In this document: positions 42,114 through 51,514 of the stretch, one piece after another
Layout: each line of letters begins with the position of its first letter
Numbering within the stretch: position 1 is the stretch's first letter
NCBI RefSeq assembly: GCF_000243115.2
Contig: NZ_CP007035.1
Location: forward strand, 3,844,001-3,908,000
Direction of reading: 5' to 3'
DNA from: Niabella soli DSM 19437
GTDB lineage: Bacteria > Bacteroidota > Bacteroidia > Chitinophagales > Chitinophagaceae
Length of the DNA: 64,000 nucleotides
Program-made: the position numbers and the translations under genes
Notes under the pieces: model-generated
What the model was told of the DNA's origin: nothing
Database searches by the model: none
Seen by the model: the letters and a program-made list of their open reading frames with translations, nothing else

Positions 42114-43571
42114 ATGAGCACGCCTAAAAAATTAACTACCAATGATTTTATTAACAGCCCGGCGGTAATACAAAACCTGCGGCAGTTGACTGACGCTTTT
42201 GGTGAAGGCGGCCGCAACCTTATTATTTCAGATGTATTAGACCAGGCGGGCCATCAATACGTTAATCTTGTTCAAAAGGGCGGCGGCGTTTTGGGTATTG
42301 CGCTTATCGGCTACACCTATACCCTGGAACAGATGGGTATTCGCTTCTTACGTTTGGCAGGAACCAGCGCCGGAGCCATCAATACGGCCATGCTGGCCAT
42401 CGTTGGTGAAAAGGAAGAGGCTAAATCGATAAAAGTGCTGGAAGCAGTTGCTGATCTGGAGCTGCCGGAACTTTTAGACGGCCATCCGGTGGCGCGGTGG
42501 CTGACCAAACAGTTTATCGCAACAAAGGGGTTTCTGAATAAGCTCAAAGCCGTGTGGCTGGGCGTATGTATTTTTTATACGTTGCTGCTGGTTACTACTT
42601 TTATCTGCCTCTGGCTGCTGCCCCACAATCAGCCGATGGTAGAGGTTACCCAAACCCTGGTGGTCGTATTGCTGGTTGCCACGGGCTTTTTGGGCGCTTT
42701 CGTATACTATATAACCCGGTTATTAAAGCGGCTTAAATCCAGCGGCTATGGAATTAACCCGGGTACTTTTTTTTACGATTGGATCAAATCCCTGATGCAG
42801 CAAAACGGAGTGGATTCAATCGATGACCTGGTCAAAAAAGCAACGCAACCGGTTCCGGGGCTGCATCTGCGGACAAATAACCCCAGGGGAATTGTACAAC
42901 TGGAGCCTGATGTTACGTTTATAGCCTCAGAACTGATTACCGAAAATAAGATCGAATTTCCCCGGATGTGCAACCTTTTCCGGCCACCGGGTCGATTGAA
43001 TGAATTGCATCCCGCGGGGCTCGTGCGCGCCTCTATGTCGATACCCCTGCTTTTTGAATCTTATTTTATTTATGGGATACCGCAAAATGATCCAACCATA
43101 CAAAAAGCATGGCTGGATGCTTTTGGCGAAACAATACCTCCGGTGGAAGCCCGCTTTGTTGATGGAGGCATTCTTTCGAATTTTCCGATCAGCATATTTT
43201 ATAACCCCGCAATAGAAGTGCCTCGGCTCCCGGTGTTTGGAATCGATCTGAACGATACGGCGCCCAGCGATAAAAGTAAACAAGCTGCTTCCTGGACCTT
43301 TGCAGGATATCTCTTCAGGATATTTAATACGGCCAGAAATTATTACGATAAAGACTTTCAGTTAAAAAATAAAGTGTATTCAAAAGGTATCGGTACCATA
43401 CTGCTCCCGGAATTCAACTGGCTGGATTTTTTCTTAACGGATACGGAAAAACAGGCCCTCTTTGAAAAGGGAGTGGAAGCCGCCACCCTGTTTTTGTTGC
43501 AATTTGATTGGGAGGGCTACAAAAAAGACCGCAGCTTTATGCGCGTGGCCCTAAAAGAGGATAAAAAATAG
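42114..43571 (+). CDS. Patatin-like phospholipase with membrane insertion
   Basis: A 485-residue protein. The nucleophile motif LAGTSAGAINTAML lies near residue 82 and the dyad Asp in FVDGGILSNFPI near 345, both of patatin type. Between them, about residues 140-210 form two membrane helices (AVWLGVCIFYTLLLVTTFICLWLL and TLVVVLLVATGFLGAFVYYI), an insertion not found in short patatins. It should hydrolyse acyl esters of membrane lipids at the inner membrane. A second, soluble patatin is at 57454. Confidence 0.85.
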   Translation: MSTPKKLTTNDFINSPAVIQNLRQLTDAFGEGGRNLIISDVLDQAGHQYVNLVQKGGGVLGIALIGYTYTLEQMGIRFLRLAGTSAGAINTAMLAIVGEKEEAKSIKVLEAVADLELPELLDGHPVARWLTKQFIATKGFLNKLKAVWLGVCIFYTLLLVTTFICLWLLPHNQPMVEVTQTLVVVLLVATGFLGAFVYYITRLLKRLKSSGYGINPGTFFYDWIKSLMQQNGVDSIDDLVKKATQPVPGLHLRTNNPRGIVQLEPDVTFIASELITENKIEFPRMCNLFRPPGRLNELHPAGLVRASMSIPLLFESYFIYGIPQNDPTIQKAWLDAFGETIPPVEARFVDGGILSNFPISIFYNPAIEVPRLPVFGIDLNDTAPSDKSKQAASWTFAGYLFRIFNTARNYYDKDFQLKNKVYSKGIGTILLPEFNWLDFFLTDTEKQALFEKGVEAATLFLLQFDWEGYKKDRSFMRVALKEDKK

Positions 43572-43650
43572 GCACAGCGCACGTTCCGGCCCGGTTCGGG
43601 TTTTTCAAAAATTAATTGAAAGGTTGTAACTTCAGGGTAAAAATTACACC

Positions 43651-44280
43651 ATGAGCACTTCTGTTAACTGGTCAAAGGCGATACAGCCTCTTTTAAAGAA
43701 GTATAAAACAACAAAACACCCATTAGAGTATAAAAATACCTACCAGCTTCTTGTAATGGTGGTGTTATCGGCCCAGGATTCGGACCGGCATATTAACCAG
43801 ATCGCTCCTGATTTTTTTAGGGCATTTCCAACTATGGCGGCGCTTTCCAAAGCAACTGAAGCGGCTATCGAGGAGCAGATCAGTGACGTGCGTAATTTTG
43901 GCAACAAAGCCAAATGGCTTTCCGGAATTGCAAAAACCATAAAAAAAGACGCAGATATACCTTTAGATCTTGCATCGCTGACCGCGTTAAAAGGCATCGG
44001 CAGAAAATCAGCCAATGTTATCCTGCGCGAAAGCGGCAGGCCGCCGGAGGGGATTATTGTGGACCTGCATGTGGTGCGGGTGGCGCCGCGCCTCGGTATC
44101 GCAACAGGGACGGATGCCAACAAAATTGAAAAACAGATGATGGAAGCGTTGCCTCAAAAAGACTGGGATGCAGGCATGGCGCTCTCCTTCCTGGGAAGAG
44201 AGATCTGCAGGCCCACCCATCCAAAATGCACGGAATGCGTTATGAATGCGGTATGTGAATTCTATAACGGTAACGGATAA
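43651..44280 (+). CDS. nth: Endonuclease III
   Basis: A 209-residue DNA glycosylase/AP lyase. Helix-hairpin-helix LKGIGRKSANVIL with the catalytic Lys in GRKSA, catalytic Asp in VDLHVVRVAPRLG, and the iron-sulfur loop C-x6-C-x2-C-x5-C (CRPTHPKCTECVMNAVC) for a [4Fe-4S] cluster. It removes oxidised pyrimidines in base-excision repair. Complete, of usual length. Confidence 0.95.
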   Translation: MSTSVNWSKAIQPLLKKYKTTKHPLEYKNTYQLLVMVVLSAQDSDRHINQIAPDFFRAFPTMAALSKATEAAIEEQISDVRNFGNKAKWLSGIAKTIKKDADIPLDLASLTALKGIGRKSANVILRESGRPPEGIIVDLHVVRVAPRLGIATGTDANKIEKQMMEALPQKDWDAGMALSFLGREICRPTHPKCTECVMNAVCEFYNGNG

Positions 44281-44382
44281 ACTTTTATTTTCGCGTGCTA
44301 CATTCGCTGCGGCGGATTATCTGTCAACGATTGCCTGCCCGCAGGAGCGGACAGGTGTTGACTAAAACAATAAAACCAACGA

Positions 44383-47262
44383 ATGAAAAAATTGATGTTA
44401 TCCGCTTTAGCCGGGTTATTGTTCTTTTGCGCAATGGCCCAGAAAAAACCATTGGATCATACTGTTTACGATGGGTGGCAATCAGTTGGGAAAATAGCCC
44501 TGAGTAAAAATGGTCAGTGGGTTGTTTACAATATCAATGCGCAGGAAGGGGATGATGTGTTGGTGATACAATCAGCTAACAATTCTTACAAGAAAATAAT
44601 TCCACGTGGATATGAGGCAGCCATTACCGGCGATAGCAGGTCGGTTGTTTTTAAAATAAAAGCACCTTTGAAAGCGATCCGCCAGGCAAAGATCAAAAAG
44701 AAAAAACCGGAGGACATGCCCAAAGATTCGCTGGGGTTACTGGTATTGGGAAAAGATCAGGTGCTGAAGTTTTCCGAATTGGTCTCCTATAAAATGCCGG
44801 AGGAAACAAATGAATGGGTAGCCGTATTGGTAAAAAATCCGCAGCCTTCCAGGCAATTATATAAATCTGATAAAAGTAAGGATAGCCTGCGGCAGATCAT
44901 CGATTCCCTGCAATACCTCGTTACTACATTAAAGCCATCCAAAGGGGAAGGCGGAAAAGACAGTGTGGCCAACCAGGGGCGCAATAATCAATTAATACTG
45001 ATCAACACTGCGGACGGATCGCAACGTACCTTTAGTAACGTAAGTGATTATGTGTTTAATAAAAAGGGATCTGATTTATTACTGGCACAAACCCTTAACC
45101 TGGCAGATACCGCCGGAACCGCCCGGCTAGTGCGTTATGGCATAAACACAAAACGATCGGATACCTTGCTGCGCGGAGGAAATGATTTCAGAAGCCTGAC
45201 GCTCTCTGATGACGGCACCCGCGCTGCCTTTGTTGCCGAACGCGATGCGAAACCAAAAGCGTTAAGAAAGTTCTATAAGCTATGGTACTTCAAACAGGGG
45301 ATGGATAGTGCACAGATATTAGTAGATACGCTTACAAAAAATTTCCCGAAAGGAAGCACGGTGAGCGGGTTTGGTAAGATCAGCTTCAGCAAATCAGGGA
45401 ATCGGGTGCTGTTCGGAACAACCAACATACAACCGGTAAAAGATACCACATTGGCAGATATTGATAAAGTGAATGTAGATGTATGGAATTATAAAGACGA
45501 TTACCTGCAGCCCTACCAATTGGAAAATCAAAAGCGGGATCTTGAAAAAAGTTATTTGGCGGTGTACGATTTTGACCGGAACAAAATGACCCAGATCGGC
45601 AGTAAATATTTACCAACTGTTTATGAGGCCACCGAAAGTGATGGTAACTATTTTGTTGCGGTTACAGATACCGGGCGGCGCGTGGAATCCCAATGGATGG
45701 GCAATACCCGTAAGGATATTTATAAAATTGCAATACCCGATGGCAAATATATTCCCATCATCCAAAATCTCGACGGGGATATAAATGCGTCCTGGTTATC
45801 GCCTGCCGGCGATTATATTCTTTGGTATGACAACCGCGAAAAGAATTATTTTATTTCTGACGGAAAGGCTGCGCGCAATCTTACCAGTGCCATCAAAATT
45901 CCTCTATATAATGAGGAGAATGATGTGCCGGACGCCCCGTCGCCCTATGGCATTATGGGTTGGGAAAAAGGTGGCCGGCATGTGCTGATCTATGACCGCT
46001 ATGATATCTGGCGGGTGGATCTTACCGGGAAGACATCCCCTGAAAATGTCACAAAAAATGGAAGGAAAAATAAGACAACCTACCGGTATGTACAAACCGA
46101 TAAGGAAGAGAAATACATCGACCTGGAAAAAATGAATCTGTTGAATGTATTTGACAATCGCAGCAAAAAAAGCGGGCTCACCATTCTGCTGAATCATAAA
46201 CGGGACGATCATTTCTTTGTACCACAACGATTCAGTGAGCAGGCCTGCTACTTTGATCAGCCTGCCAAGGCAAAAGACGCACCGGTATTCGTTTATACCC
46301 GGGAAAGCTATACGCAATCACCGGATGTATACGCTTACCAGAATGAGAAAGAGCAAAAATTATCGGCCACTAATCCGCAACAGGCTGAATATAATTGGGG
46401 CACCGCATCCTTGTATTATTGGAAAACATTTTCCGGGAAACCGGCAACAGGTATTTTATATAAGCCGGAAAATTTTGACAGCACCAAAAAGTACCCGGTT
46501 ATCTTGTATTTCTATGAAAAGCTTTCGGACAATTTGTATCGTTACGTACCCCCCGCACCCACACCCAGCCGGCTCAATATTTCATTTTTTGTAAGCCGGG
46601 GTTATATCGTAATGACGCCTGATATTTCCTATACCGTTGGGCACCCTGCAAGAAGCGCCTATGATTATATCGTAAGCGGTGCGAAAGATCTTACCAAACA
46701 TTCATGGGTCGATGCCAAACATATGGGCATCCAGGGGCAAAGCTGGGGCGGTATTCAAGTGGCACAACTGGTTACGATGACACCTATGTTTGCAGCGGCC
46801 TGGGCCGGAGCGCCGGTAGCCAATATGACGAGTGCCTATGGCGGTATACGTTGGAAGGGCGGCATCAACCGGCAGTTCCAATATGAAAAAACGCAAAGCC
46901 GTATTGGAGCCACATTATGGCAAAAGCCCGATCTGTATATCGAAAATTCTCCTTTGTTTCACCTGCCCAAAGTAACGACTCCGCTAGTGATCATGGCTAA
47001 TGATAACGACGGTGCCGTGCCCTGGTACCAGGGAATAGAATTATTTACCGGAATGCGGCGCCTGGGTAAAAAAGCATGGATGTTGAACTACAATGGGGAA
47101 GAGCATAACCTGGTGCAGCGGAAAAACAGGAAAGATATTTCTATCCGCGAACAACAGTTCTTTGATTGGCTGCTGAAAGGTGCAAAACCTGCAAAATGGC
47201 TCACTGAAGGCGTGCCCGCTGTTGAAAAGGGCATTGATTGGGGATTGGAACAGGAAAAGTAA
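44383..47262 (+). CDS. S9-family (prolyl oligopeptidase-like) exported peptidase
   Basis: A 959-residue protein: signal peptide (MKKLMLSALAGLLFFCAMAQ), an N-terminal beta-propeller-like region (about 25-660), then the alpha/beta-hydrolase domain of S9 peptidases. Nucleophile GIQGQSWGGIQVAQ (Ser near residue 790), Asp in NDNDGAVPWYQG and His in GEEHNLVQRK make the triad. It cleaves peptides in the periplasm. It is longer than a typical S9 because the propeller region has a lysine-rich insert at about 105-115. Confidence 0.9.
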   Translation: MKKLMLSALAGLLFFCAMAQKKPLDHTVYDGWQSVGKIALSKNGQWVVYNINAQEGDDVLVIQSANNSYKKIIPRGYEAAITGDSRSVVFKIKAPLKAIRQAKIKKKKPEDMPKDSLGLLVLGKDQVLKFSELVSYKMPEETNEWVAVLVKNPQPSRQLYKSDKSKDSLRQIIDSLQYLVTTLKPSKGEGGKDSVANQGRNNQLILINTADGSQRTFSNVSDYVFNKKGSDLLLAQTLNLADTAGTARLVRYGINTKRSDTLLRGGNDFRSLTLSDDGTRAAFVAERDAKPKALRKFYKLWYFKQGMDSAQILVDTLTKNFPKGSTVSGFGKISFSKSGNRVLFGTTNIQPVKDTTLADIDKVNVDVWNYKDDYLQPYQLENQKRDLEKSYLAVYDFDRNKMTQIGSKYLPTVYEATESDGNYFVAVTDTGRRVESQWMGNTRKDIYKIAIPDGKYIPIIQNLDGDINASWLSPAGDYILWYDNREKNYFISDGKAARNLTSAIKIPLYNEENDVPDAPSPYGIMGWEKGGRHVLIYDRYDIWRVDLTGKTSPENVTKNGRKNKTTYRYVQTDKEEKYIDLEKMNLLNVFDNRSKKSGLTILLNHKRDDHFFVPQRFSEQACYFDQPAKAKDAPVFVYTRESYTQSPDVYAYQNEKEQKLSATNPQQAEYNWGTASLYYWKTFSGKPATGILYKPENFDSTKKYPVILYFYEKLSDNLYRYVPPAPTPSRLNISFFVSRGYIVMTPDISYTVGHPARSAYDYIVSGAKDLTKHSWVDAKHMGIQGQSWGGIQVAQLVTMTPMFAAAWAGAPVANMTSAYGGIRWKGGINRQFQYEKTQSRIGATLWQKPDLYIENSPLFHLPKVTTPLVIMANDNDGAVPWYQGIELFTGMRRLGKKAWMLNYNGEEHNLVQRKNRKDISIREQQFFDWLLKGAKPAKWLTEGVPAVEKGIDWGLEQEK

Positions 47263-47267
47263 AGCTA

Positions 47268-47335
47268 TTGATGCTTGATACTCGATACTGGATGCTCGAG
47301 GCCATCCAGAAACCAGAGACCAGCATCCAAAAACT
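47268..47335. repeat. Low-complexity microrepeat before gltX
   Basis: GATGCTTGATACTCGATACTGGATGCTCGAG, present here in shorter overlapping units, is the reverse complement of the repeat at 51475-51500 (CGAGTATCAAGTATCCAGCA). It is followed by CCAGAAACCAGAGACCAGC, also related to the in-frame repeat in argF'. Confidence 0.7.
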
Positions 47336-47341
47336 TTAAAT

Positions 47342-47349
47342 TACCTTTG
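47342..47349 (+). promoter_or_regulatory. -7 element directly before gltX
   Basis: TACCTTTG matches TAnnTTTG and ends 6 bases before the ATG at 47356, so the transcript would have almost no leader. Confidence 0.5.
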
Positions 47350-47355
47350 CCGGCT

Positions 47356-48882
47356 ATGACAACGGATAAAAAAGTAAGAGTGCGTTTTGCACCTTCGCCT
47401 ACCGGCGGACTGCATTTGGGCGGTGTAAGAACAGTATTATATAATTATTTATTTGCGCGCCAACACGGCGGTGCGTTTATTTTAAGAATTGAGGACACCG
47501 ACCAGACCCGTTTTGTACCGGGCGCCGAGGAATATATATTTCAATGTTTGGAATGGGTGGGATTGGTGCCGGATGAAAGTGTGCAACAGGGCGGCGCTTA
47601 TGGTCCGTACCGGCAGAGTGAGCGCAAAGAGCTTTATCGAAAATATGCAGAGCAACTGGTTGAAAACGGACAGGCGTATTATGCTTTTGACACACCAGAA
47701 GAATTGGAGCAAATGCGCAGGGATTATAAAACAGACCAAAATCCTTCTCCGCAGTATGATCACCAGGTGCGGGGTAAAATGCGTAATTCACTAACGTTGT
47801 TAAAAGACGAAGTGGAACAGTTGTTAAAAGACAATATTCGTCATGTCATTCGTATTAAAATGCCCGAAAATGAAACCGTAGGGTTTACAGATATGATCCG
47901 GGGCGCCGTTAATTTCAACACCTCGCTGGTGGATGATAAAGTATTGCTGAAAGCGGATGGCATGCCCACCTACCACCTGGCTGTGGTAGTGGATGACTAC
48001 CTGATGAAAATTTCACACGCATTTCGAGGAGAAGAATGGCTGCCCAGTGCACCGGTGCATATTTTATTATGGAAGTATTTATTTGGTATCGAGAATATGC
48101 CGCAATGGGCCCACTTCCCGCTGATACTGGGCCCCGCGGGCAAACTGAGCAAGCGGGATGGCGCTAAATACGGCTTCCCGGTGTTTGCTATGAACTGGGC
48201 TGATCCCAAGACCGGCGAATTAACAGAAGGATTTAAAGAAAAAGGATTTCTGCCGGAGGCTTTTATTAACCTGCTGGCGGTATTGGGCTGGAATGACGGT
48301 ACGGAGCAGGAATTGTTCACGTTAGAAGCGCTCATTCAAAAATTCTCTATGGACCGGGTGCACAGCGCCGGGGCAAAGTTTGATTATGAAAAAGCCAAAT
48401 GGTTTAACCATGAATGGATAAAGAAACTGGACCCCAAAGAGCTTACAAAAAGGGTAAAGACGGTATTAGCTGCAAACGGTTTACCGGTATCAGATGACCA
48501 CCAACTTCAGCAGATCATTGAATTGGTTAAGGACCGTGCCACCCTGCTTACGGATTTCTATGATCAGGTATCTTATTTCTTTAAAACGCCCGAAACGATT
48601 GACCTGGCTGCGATTCAGCCCAAATGGAATGAGGCCAAAAAGCTTTTTTTTAACGAGGTGATCCGTAATTATGAATTGTCCGGGTTTTGGGATGCGCAAA
48701 CATTGGAAAATAATTTTAAAGAAATCGCAGCGGCCAACCAGATCAAACCGGGAGAAGTAATGCTGCCCCTACGCATTATGCTGGTAGGCGGCAAATTCGG
48801 CCCCCATGTATTTGATATTGCCGCCATCCTGGGCAAGGACGAAACCATCCGGCGGATGCAGCATACGCTGGGGCTACTTTAA
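47356..48882 (+). CDS. gltX: Glutamyl-tRNA synthetase
   Basis: About 508 residues from the Met at 47356 (MTTDKKVRVRFAPSPTG). The 27 codons upstream are repeat sequence and cover the promoter, so they are excluded. Class I synthetase: FAPSPTGGLHLGGVRTVLYN (HIGH region), ILRIEDTDQTR, the GEEWLPSAPVH and KLSKRDGAKYGFP (KMSKS) region, and a C-terminal anticodon-binding domain. It charges tRNA-Glu with glutamate. Complete. Confidence 0.95.
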   Translation: MTTDKKVRVRFAPSPTGGLHLGGVRTVLYNYLFARQHGGAFILRIEDTDQTRFVPGAEEYIFQCLEWVGLVPDESVQQGGAYGPYRQSERKELYRKYAEQLVENGQAYYAFDTPEELEQMRRDYKTDQNPSPQYDHQVRGKMRNSLTLLKDEVEQLLKDNIRHVIRIKMPENETVGFTDMIRGAVNFNTSLVDDKVLLKADGMPTYHLAVVVDDYLMKISHAFRGEEWLPSAPVHILLWKYLFGIENMPQWAHFPLILGPAGKLSKRDGAKYGFPVFAMNWADPKTGELTEGFKEKGFLPEAFINLLAVLGWNDGTEQELFTLEALIQKFSMDRVHSAGAKFDYEKAKWFNHEWIKKLDPKELTKRVKTVLAANGLPVSDDHQLQQIIELVKDRATLLTDFYDQVSYFFKTPETIDLAAIQPKWNEAKKLFFNEVIRNYELSGFWDAQTLENNFKEIAAANQIKPGEVMLPLRIMLVGGKFGPHVFDIAAILGKDETIRRMQHTLGLL

Positions 48883-49171
48883 TAAGCAGAAAATAAAAAA
48901 CAGGAAATTACAAATCAATGCTGTTTCCTTAAGAGAATCTGAAAATATCGTTGGGGGTAATCCATAAAGGGGCCCCGTATAAAATATTTTAGGGCTGTAG
49001 GCTCCGATGCTTTCTACCTCGATTAAAAACATCAAAAAGAACGAACACTAAATGTTACTAAAGTAATGCCCTCTATATTTTTTACTCAATATTCCTTATT
49101 CTACATTCCCTGGAATCCCGTGCTTAAGGAAACGATATTGAATAAGGAATAAGAAATTACAAATCAGTAAT
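48883..49171. repeat. Intergenic region with direct and inverted microrepeats
   Basis: GAAATTACAAATCA occurs at 48904-48917 and again at 49153-49166, bracketing the region. TATTCCTTATTC (49090-49101) pairs with GAATAAGGAATA (49140-49151). No gene was found in about 290 bp. Confidence 0.6.
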
Positions 49172-50986
49172 TTATTTCACTTCTTGCATGTCCACAAGCT
49201 TTTTATAAAAGCCGTTCTGTTCGATCAGGCTGCTGTGGGTGCCTCTTTCAACGATCCGTCCCTTTTGCAGCACAATGATCTCATCTGCATTGCGGATCGT
49301 GCTCAGGCGGTGTGCAATCACGATGCTGGTGCGGTTTTGCATCATTTTATTAATGGCGTCCTGCACCAGGCGCTCACTTTCCGTGTCCAGGGAAGAAGTG
49401 GCTTCATCCAGGATAAGGATCGGGGGGTTTTTCAAAACTGCCCGTGCAATGGTCAGCCGCTGGCGCTCTCCGCCGCTCAGCTTGCTGCCCCGGTCGCCGA
49501 TATTGGTATCATATTGCGCTTCCTTCTGCATAATAAAATCATGCGCGTTTGCAATTTTAGCAGCCTGTTCTATTTCCGCTTTAGCGGCGCTGGTATGCCC
49601 CAGGGCGATGTTATTGGCAATAGAATCATTGAATAGGATTGGCTCCTGCGTTACGATGCTCATTAATTCTCTTACCGAATGCAGCGAATAATCTTTGATA
49701 TTAATGCCGTCTATTAAAACTTCACCACTGGTAACGTCATGAAAACGCGGCACCAGGTCGGCCAGGGTTGACTTTCCTGCACCGGAAGATCCCACCAGGG
49801 CAACCGTCTGTCCTTTTTTGATGGTCAGATCAATATTGCTCAGAATCACCTGCTCATTATAAGCAAACCCCACATTCCGGAATTCGATCTGCTGCTCAAA
49901 ATGTTCCAGTTTTTTCCCATTCGGATTTTCATCTACTGTTACCGGCGTGTTCAGCACTTCTTCGATTCTTGTAATCGCGGCGGCTCCTTTATTGAGATTG
50001 CTAAAAGAAGTGGATAACGTTTTTACAGGGTTGATCAGGTTGTAAAACATCGCCAGGTAAGCGAAAAATGCCGGGGCACCCAGGTCAATATTATTAGACA
50101 GGATCAGCCGTCCTCCAAACCATAAAATCCCAACAAATACCATTACGCCTAAAAATTCAGACATCGGCGACGCCATATCCCGGCGCCGGCTGATGCGGTT
50201 TTTGGCGTCCATCAGTTCATCATTCACCTGGTCAAAACGTCCCCTTAATACATTTTCGACATTAAAGGCCTTAATAACCCGTAAACCATTCAGGGTTTCG
50301 TCCAAAATCGATAAGGATTCGCCTTGTTTTATGGCCGCTTCATTCGATTGCCTTTTTAAGGCCCTTGAAATGCGTCCCAGTATAAAACCGATAACGGGGA
50401 TACAGACCAGGATTGCACCCGTAAGCAACGGGCTGATGACAAAAAGCGCCACCAGCGTCAGGATAATATTTAAAGGATCCTTGATCCAGCCTTCCAAAAC
50501 ACCGATCACCGAGCCTTCCACCTCATTTACATCATTGGTAACCCGGCTGATAAGATCGCCCTTGCGCTGTTCGGTAAAATAGCCGATGGGCAATAGCAGT
50601 ATTTTATTGTAGATATCTTCTCTGAAATTATTAACAATCTTATTTTTTATGGGATTCAGCACATAAGAAGAAAGATACAGGAACAGGTTTTTCAGGAAAA
50701 TAGCGAAAACCAGTACAATGCAGATCACACCCAGCAATTGAACAGGGGTGAAATGGGCACCGTTGATCAGTGTAATAAAGTGTTCCTTTATGCCCGCAAG
50801 GCGGTCGGTACTGCCATTGGCGGCAGGCGCCGATTTGTTCCCGTTAAAAATGATATCAAAAAAAGGCTGCAGTAACCCAAAGCTGAAAAGTGCAAAAACG
50901 ATAGAGAGAATGGTAAATAAAAAATAAAGCAGTACGCCGCCGGTATAGGGTCGTAAATAATGTAAAACCCTCGAATATTTCTTCAT
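49172..50986 (-). CDS. ABC transporter, fused permease-ATPase (MsbA-like)
   Basis: A 604-residue half-transporter: six membrane helices in the first 320 residues (for example VLLYFLFTILSIVFALFSFG and ILGVICIVLVFAIFL-like), then the ATPase domain. Walker A is ALVGSSGAGKSTLADL, signature LSGGERQRL, Walker B ILILDEATSSLD, and the switch His in IVIAHRLSTI. It would act as a homodimer that flips lipids or other amphiphiles (MsbA is the nearest named family), exact substrate unknown. Convergent with gltX, divergent from rbfA. Confidence 0.9.
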   Translation of the reverse strand: MKKYSRVLHYLRPYTGGVLLYFLFTILSIVFALFSFGLLQPFFDIIFNGNKSAPAANGSTDRLAGIKEHFITLINGAHFTPVQLLGVICIVLVFAIFLKNLFLYLSSYVLNPIKNKIVNNFREDIYNKILLLPIGYFTEQRKGDLISRVTNDVNEVEGSVIGVLEGWIKDPLNIILTLVALFVISPLLTGAILVCIPVIGFILGRISRALKRQSNEAAIKQGESLSILDETLNGLRVIKAFNVENVLRGRFDQVNDELMDAKNRISRRRDMASPMSEFLGVMVFVGILWFGGRLILSNNIDLGAPAFFAYLAMFYNLINPVKTLSTSFSNLNKGAAAITRIEEVLNTPVTVDENPNGKKLEHFEQQIEFRNVGFAYNEQVILSNIDLTIKKGQTVALVGSSGAGKSTLADLVPRFHDVTSGEVLIDGINIKDYSLHSVRELMSIVTQEPILFNDSIANNIALGHTSAAKAEIEQAAKIANAHDFIMQKEAQYDTNIGDRGSKLSGGERQRLTIARAVLKNPPILILDEATSSLDTESERLVQDAINKMMQNRTSIVIAHRLSTIRNADEIIVLQKGRIVERGTHSSLIEQNGFYKKLVDMQEVK

Positions 50987-51043
50987 TCTATTAGTTTAAA
51001 CCCGCAAAGTAACTAATTTTACAGTGAATAGAAACAACAGATC

Positions 51044-51424
51044 ATGGAGGAAAGTAAACGGCAAAAACAGGTAGCGGCGCTGCTGAATGAAGAAATAAAC
51101 AGCATTTTTCAGAAGCTTGGGTTGAATATGCTCGATGGGGGAATGGTTTCCGTTTCCGGTGTAAAGGTAACACCCGACCTGCTGGAAGCCCGTTTTTACC
51201 TGAGTTTTTTCCAGGTAAAGGACGCGGCGGCCGCCTTGAAGCGAATAGAAGACCGGCATCATGAAATAAAAAAAGAGCTGGCGGCATCCGTACGACATCA
51301 GTTACGCAACATTCCGGTGCTTAAATTTTATAGCGATGACACACTGGATCATGTCTTTAAAATGGAAGCCCTGTTTAAAAAAATAGAAGAAGAACGGAAA
51401 AAAAACGGAGAGGCGGAGCAGTAG
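51044..51424 (+). CDS. rbfA: Ribosome-binding factor A
   Basis: A 126-residue KH-like protein: ESKRQKQVAALLNEEINSIF, GGMVSVSGVKVTPDLLEARFY, AAALKRIEDRHHEIKKELA, LRNIPVLKFYSDDTLDHV. It binds the small ribosomal subunit and helps mature 16S rRNA during assembly. The lysine-rich tail is typical for Bacteroidota. The gene is divergent from the ABC transporter (57-bp gap). Confidence 0.9.
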   Translation: MEESKRQKQVAALLNEEINSIFQKLGLNMLDGGMVSVSGVKVTPDLLEARFYLSFFQVKDAAAALKRIEDRHHEIKKELAASVRHQLRNIPVLKFYSDDTLDHVFKMEALFKKIEEERKKNGEAEQ

Positions 51425-51505
51425 GCAGTTATTAGCTTTAAGGTATCAGTTGTCAGTCATCAGGACTCGGGAATCCAGAATCGAGTATCAAGTATCCAGC
51501 ATAAA
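51425..51505. repeat. Low-complexity microrepeat between rbfA and the LolC/E-like gene
   Basis: TATCAGTTGTCAGTCATCAG followed by AATCCAGAATCGAGTATCAAGTATCCAGCA, in overlapping short units. The second part is the reverse complement of the repeat before gltX (47268-47300). Confidence 0.7.
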
Positions 51506-51514
51506 AATTAATCA

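Noticed and set aside
47275-47355. 27-codon N-terminal extension of gltX
   Set aside because: It is encoded by low-complexity repeat and spans the -7 element; the family start is at 47356.
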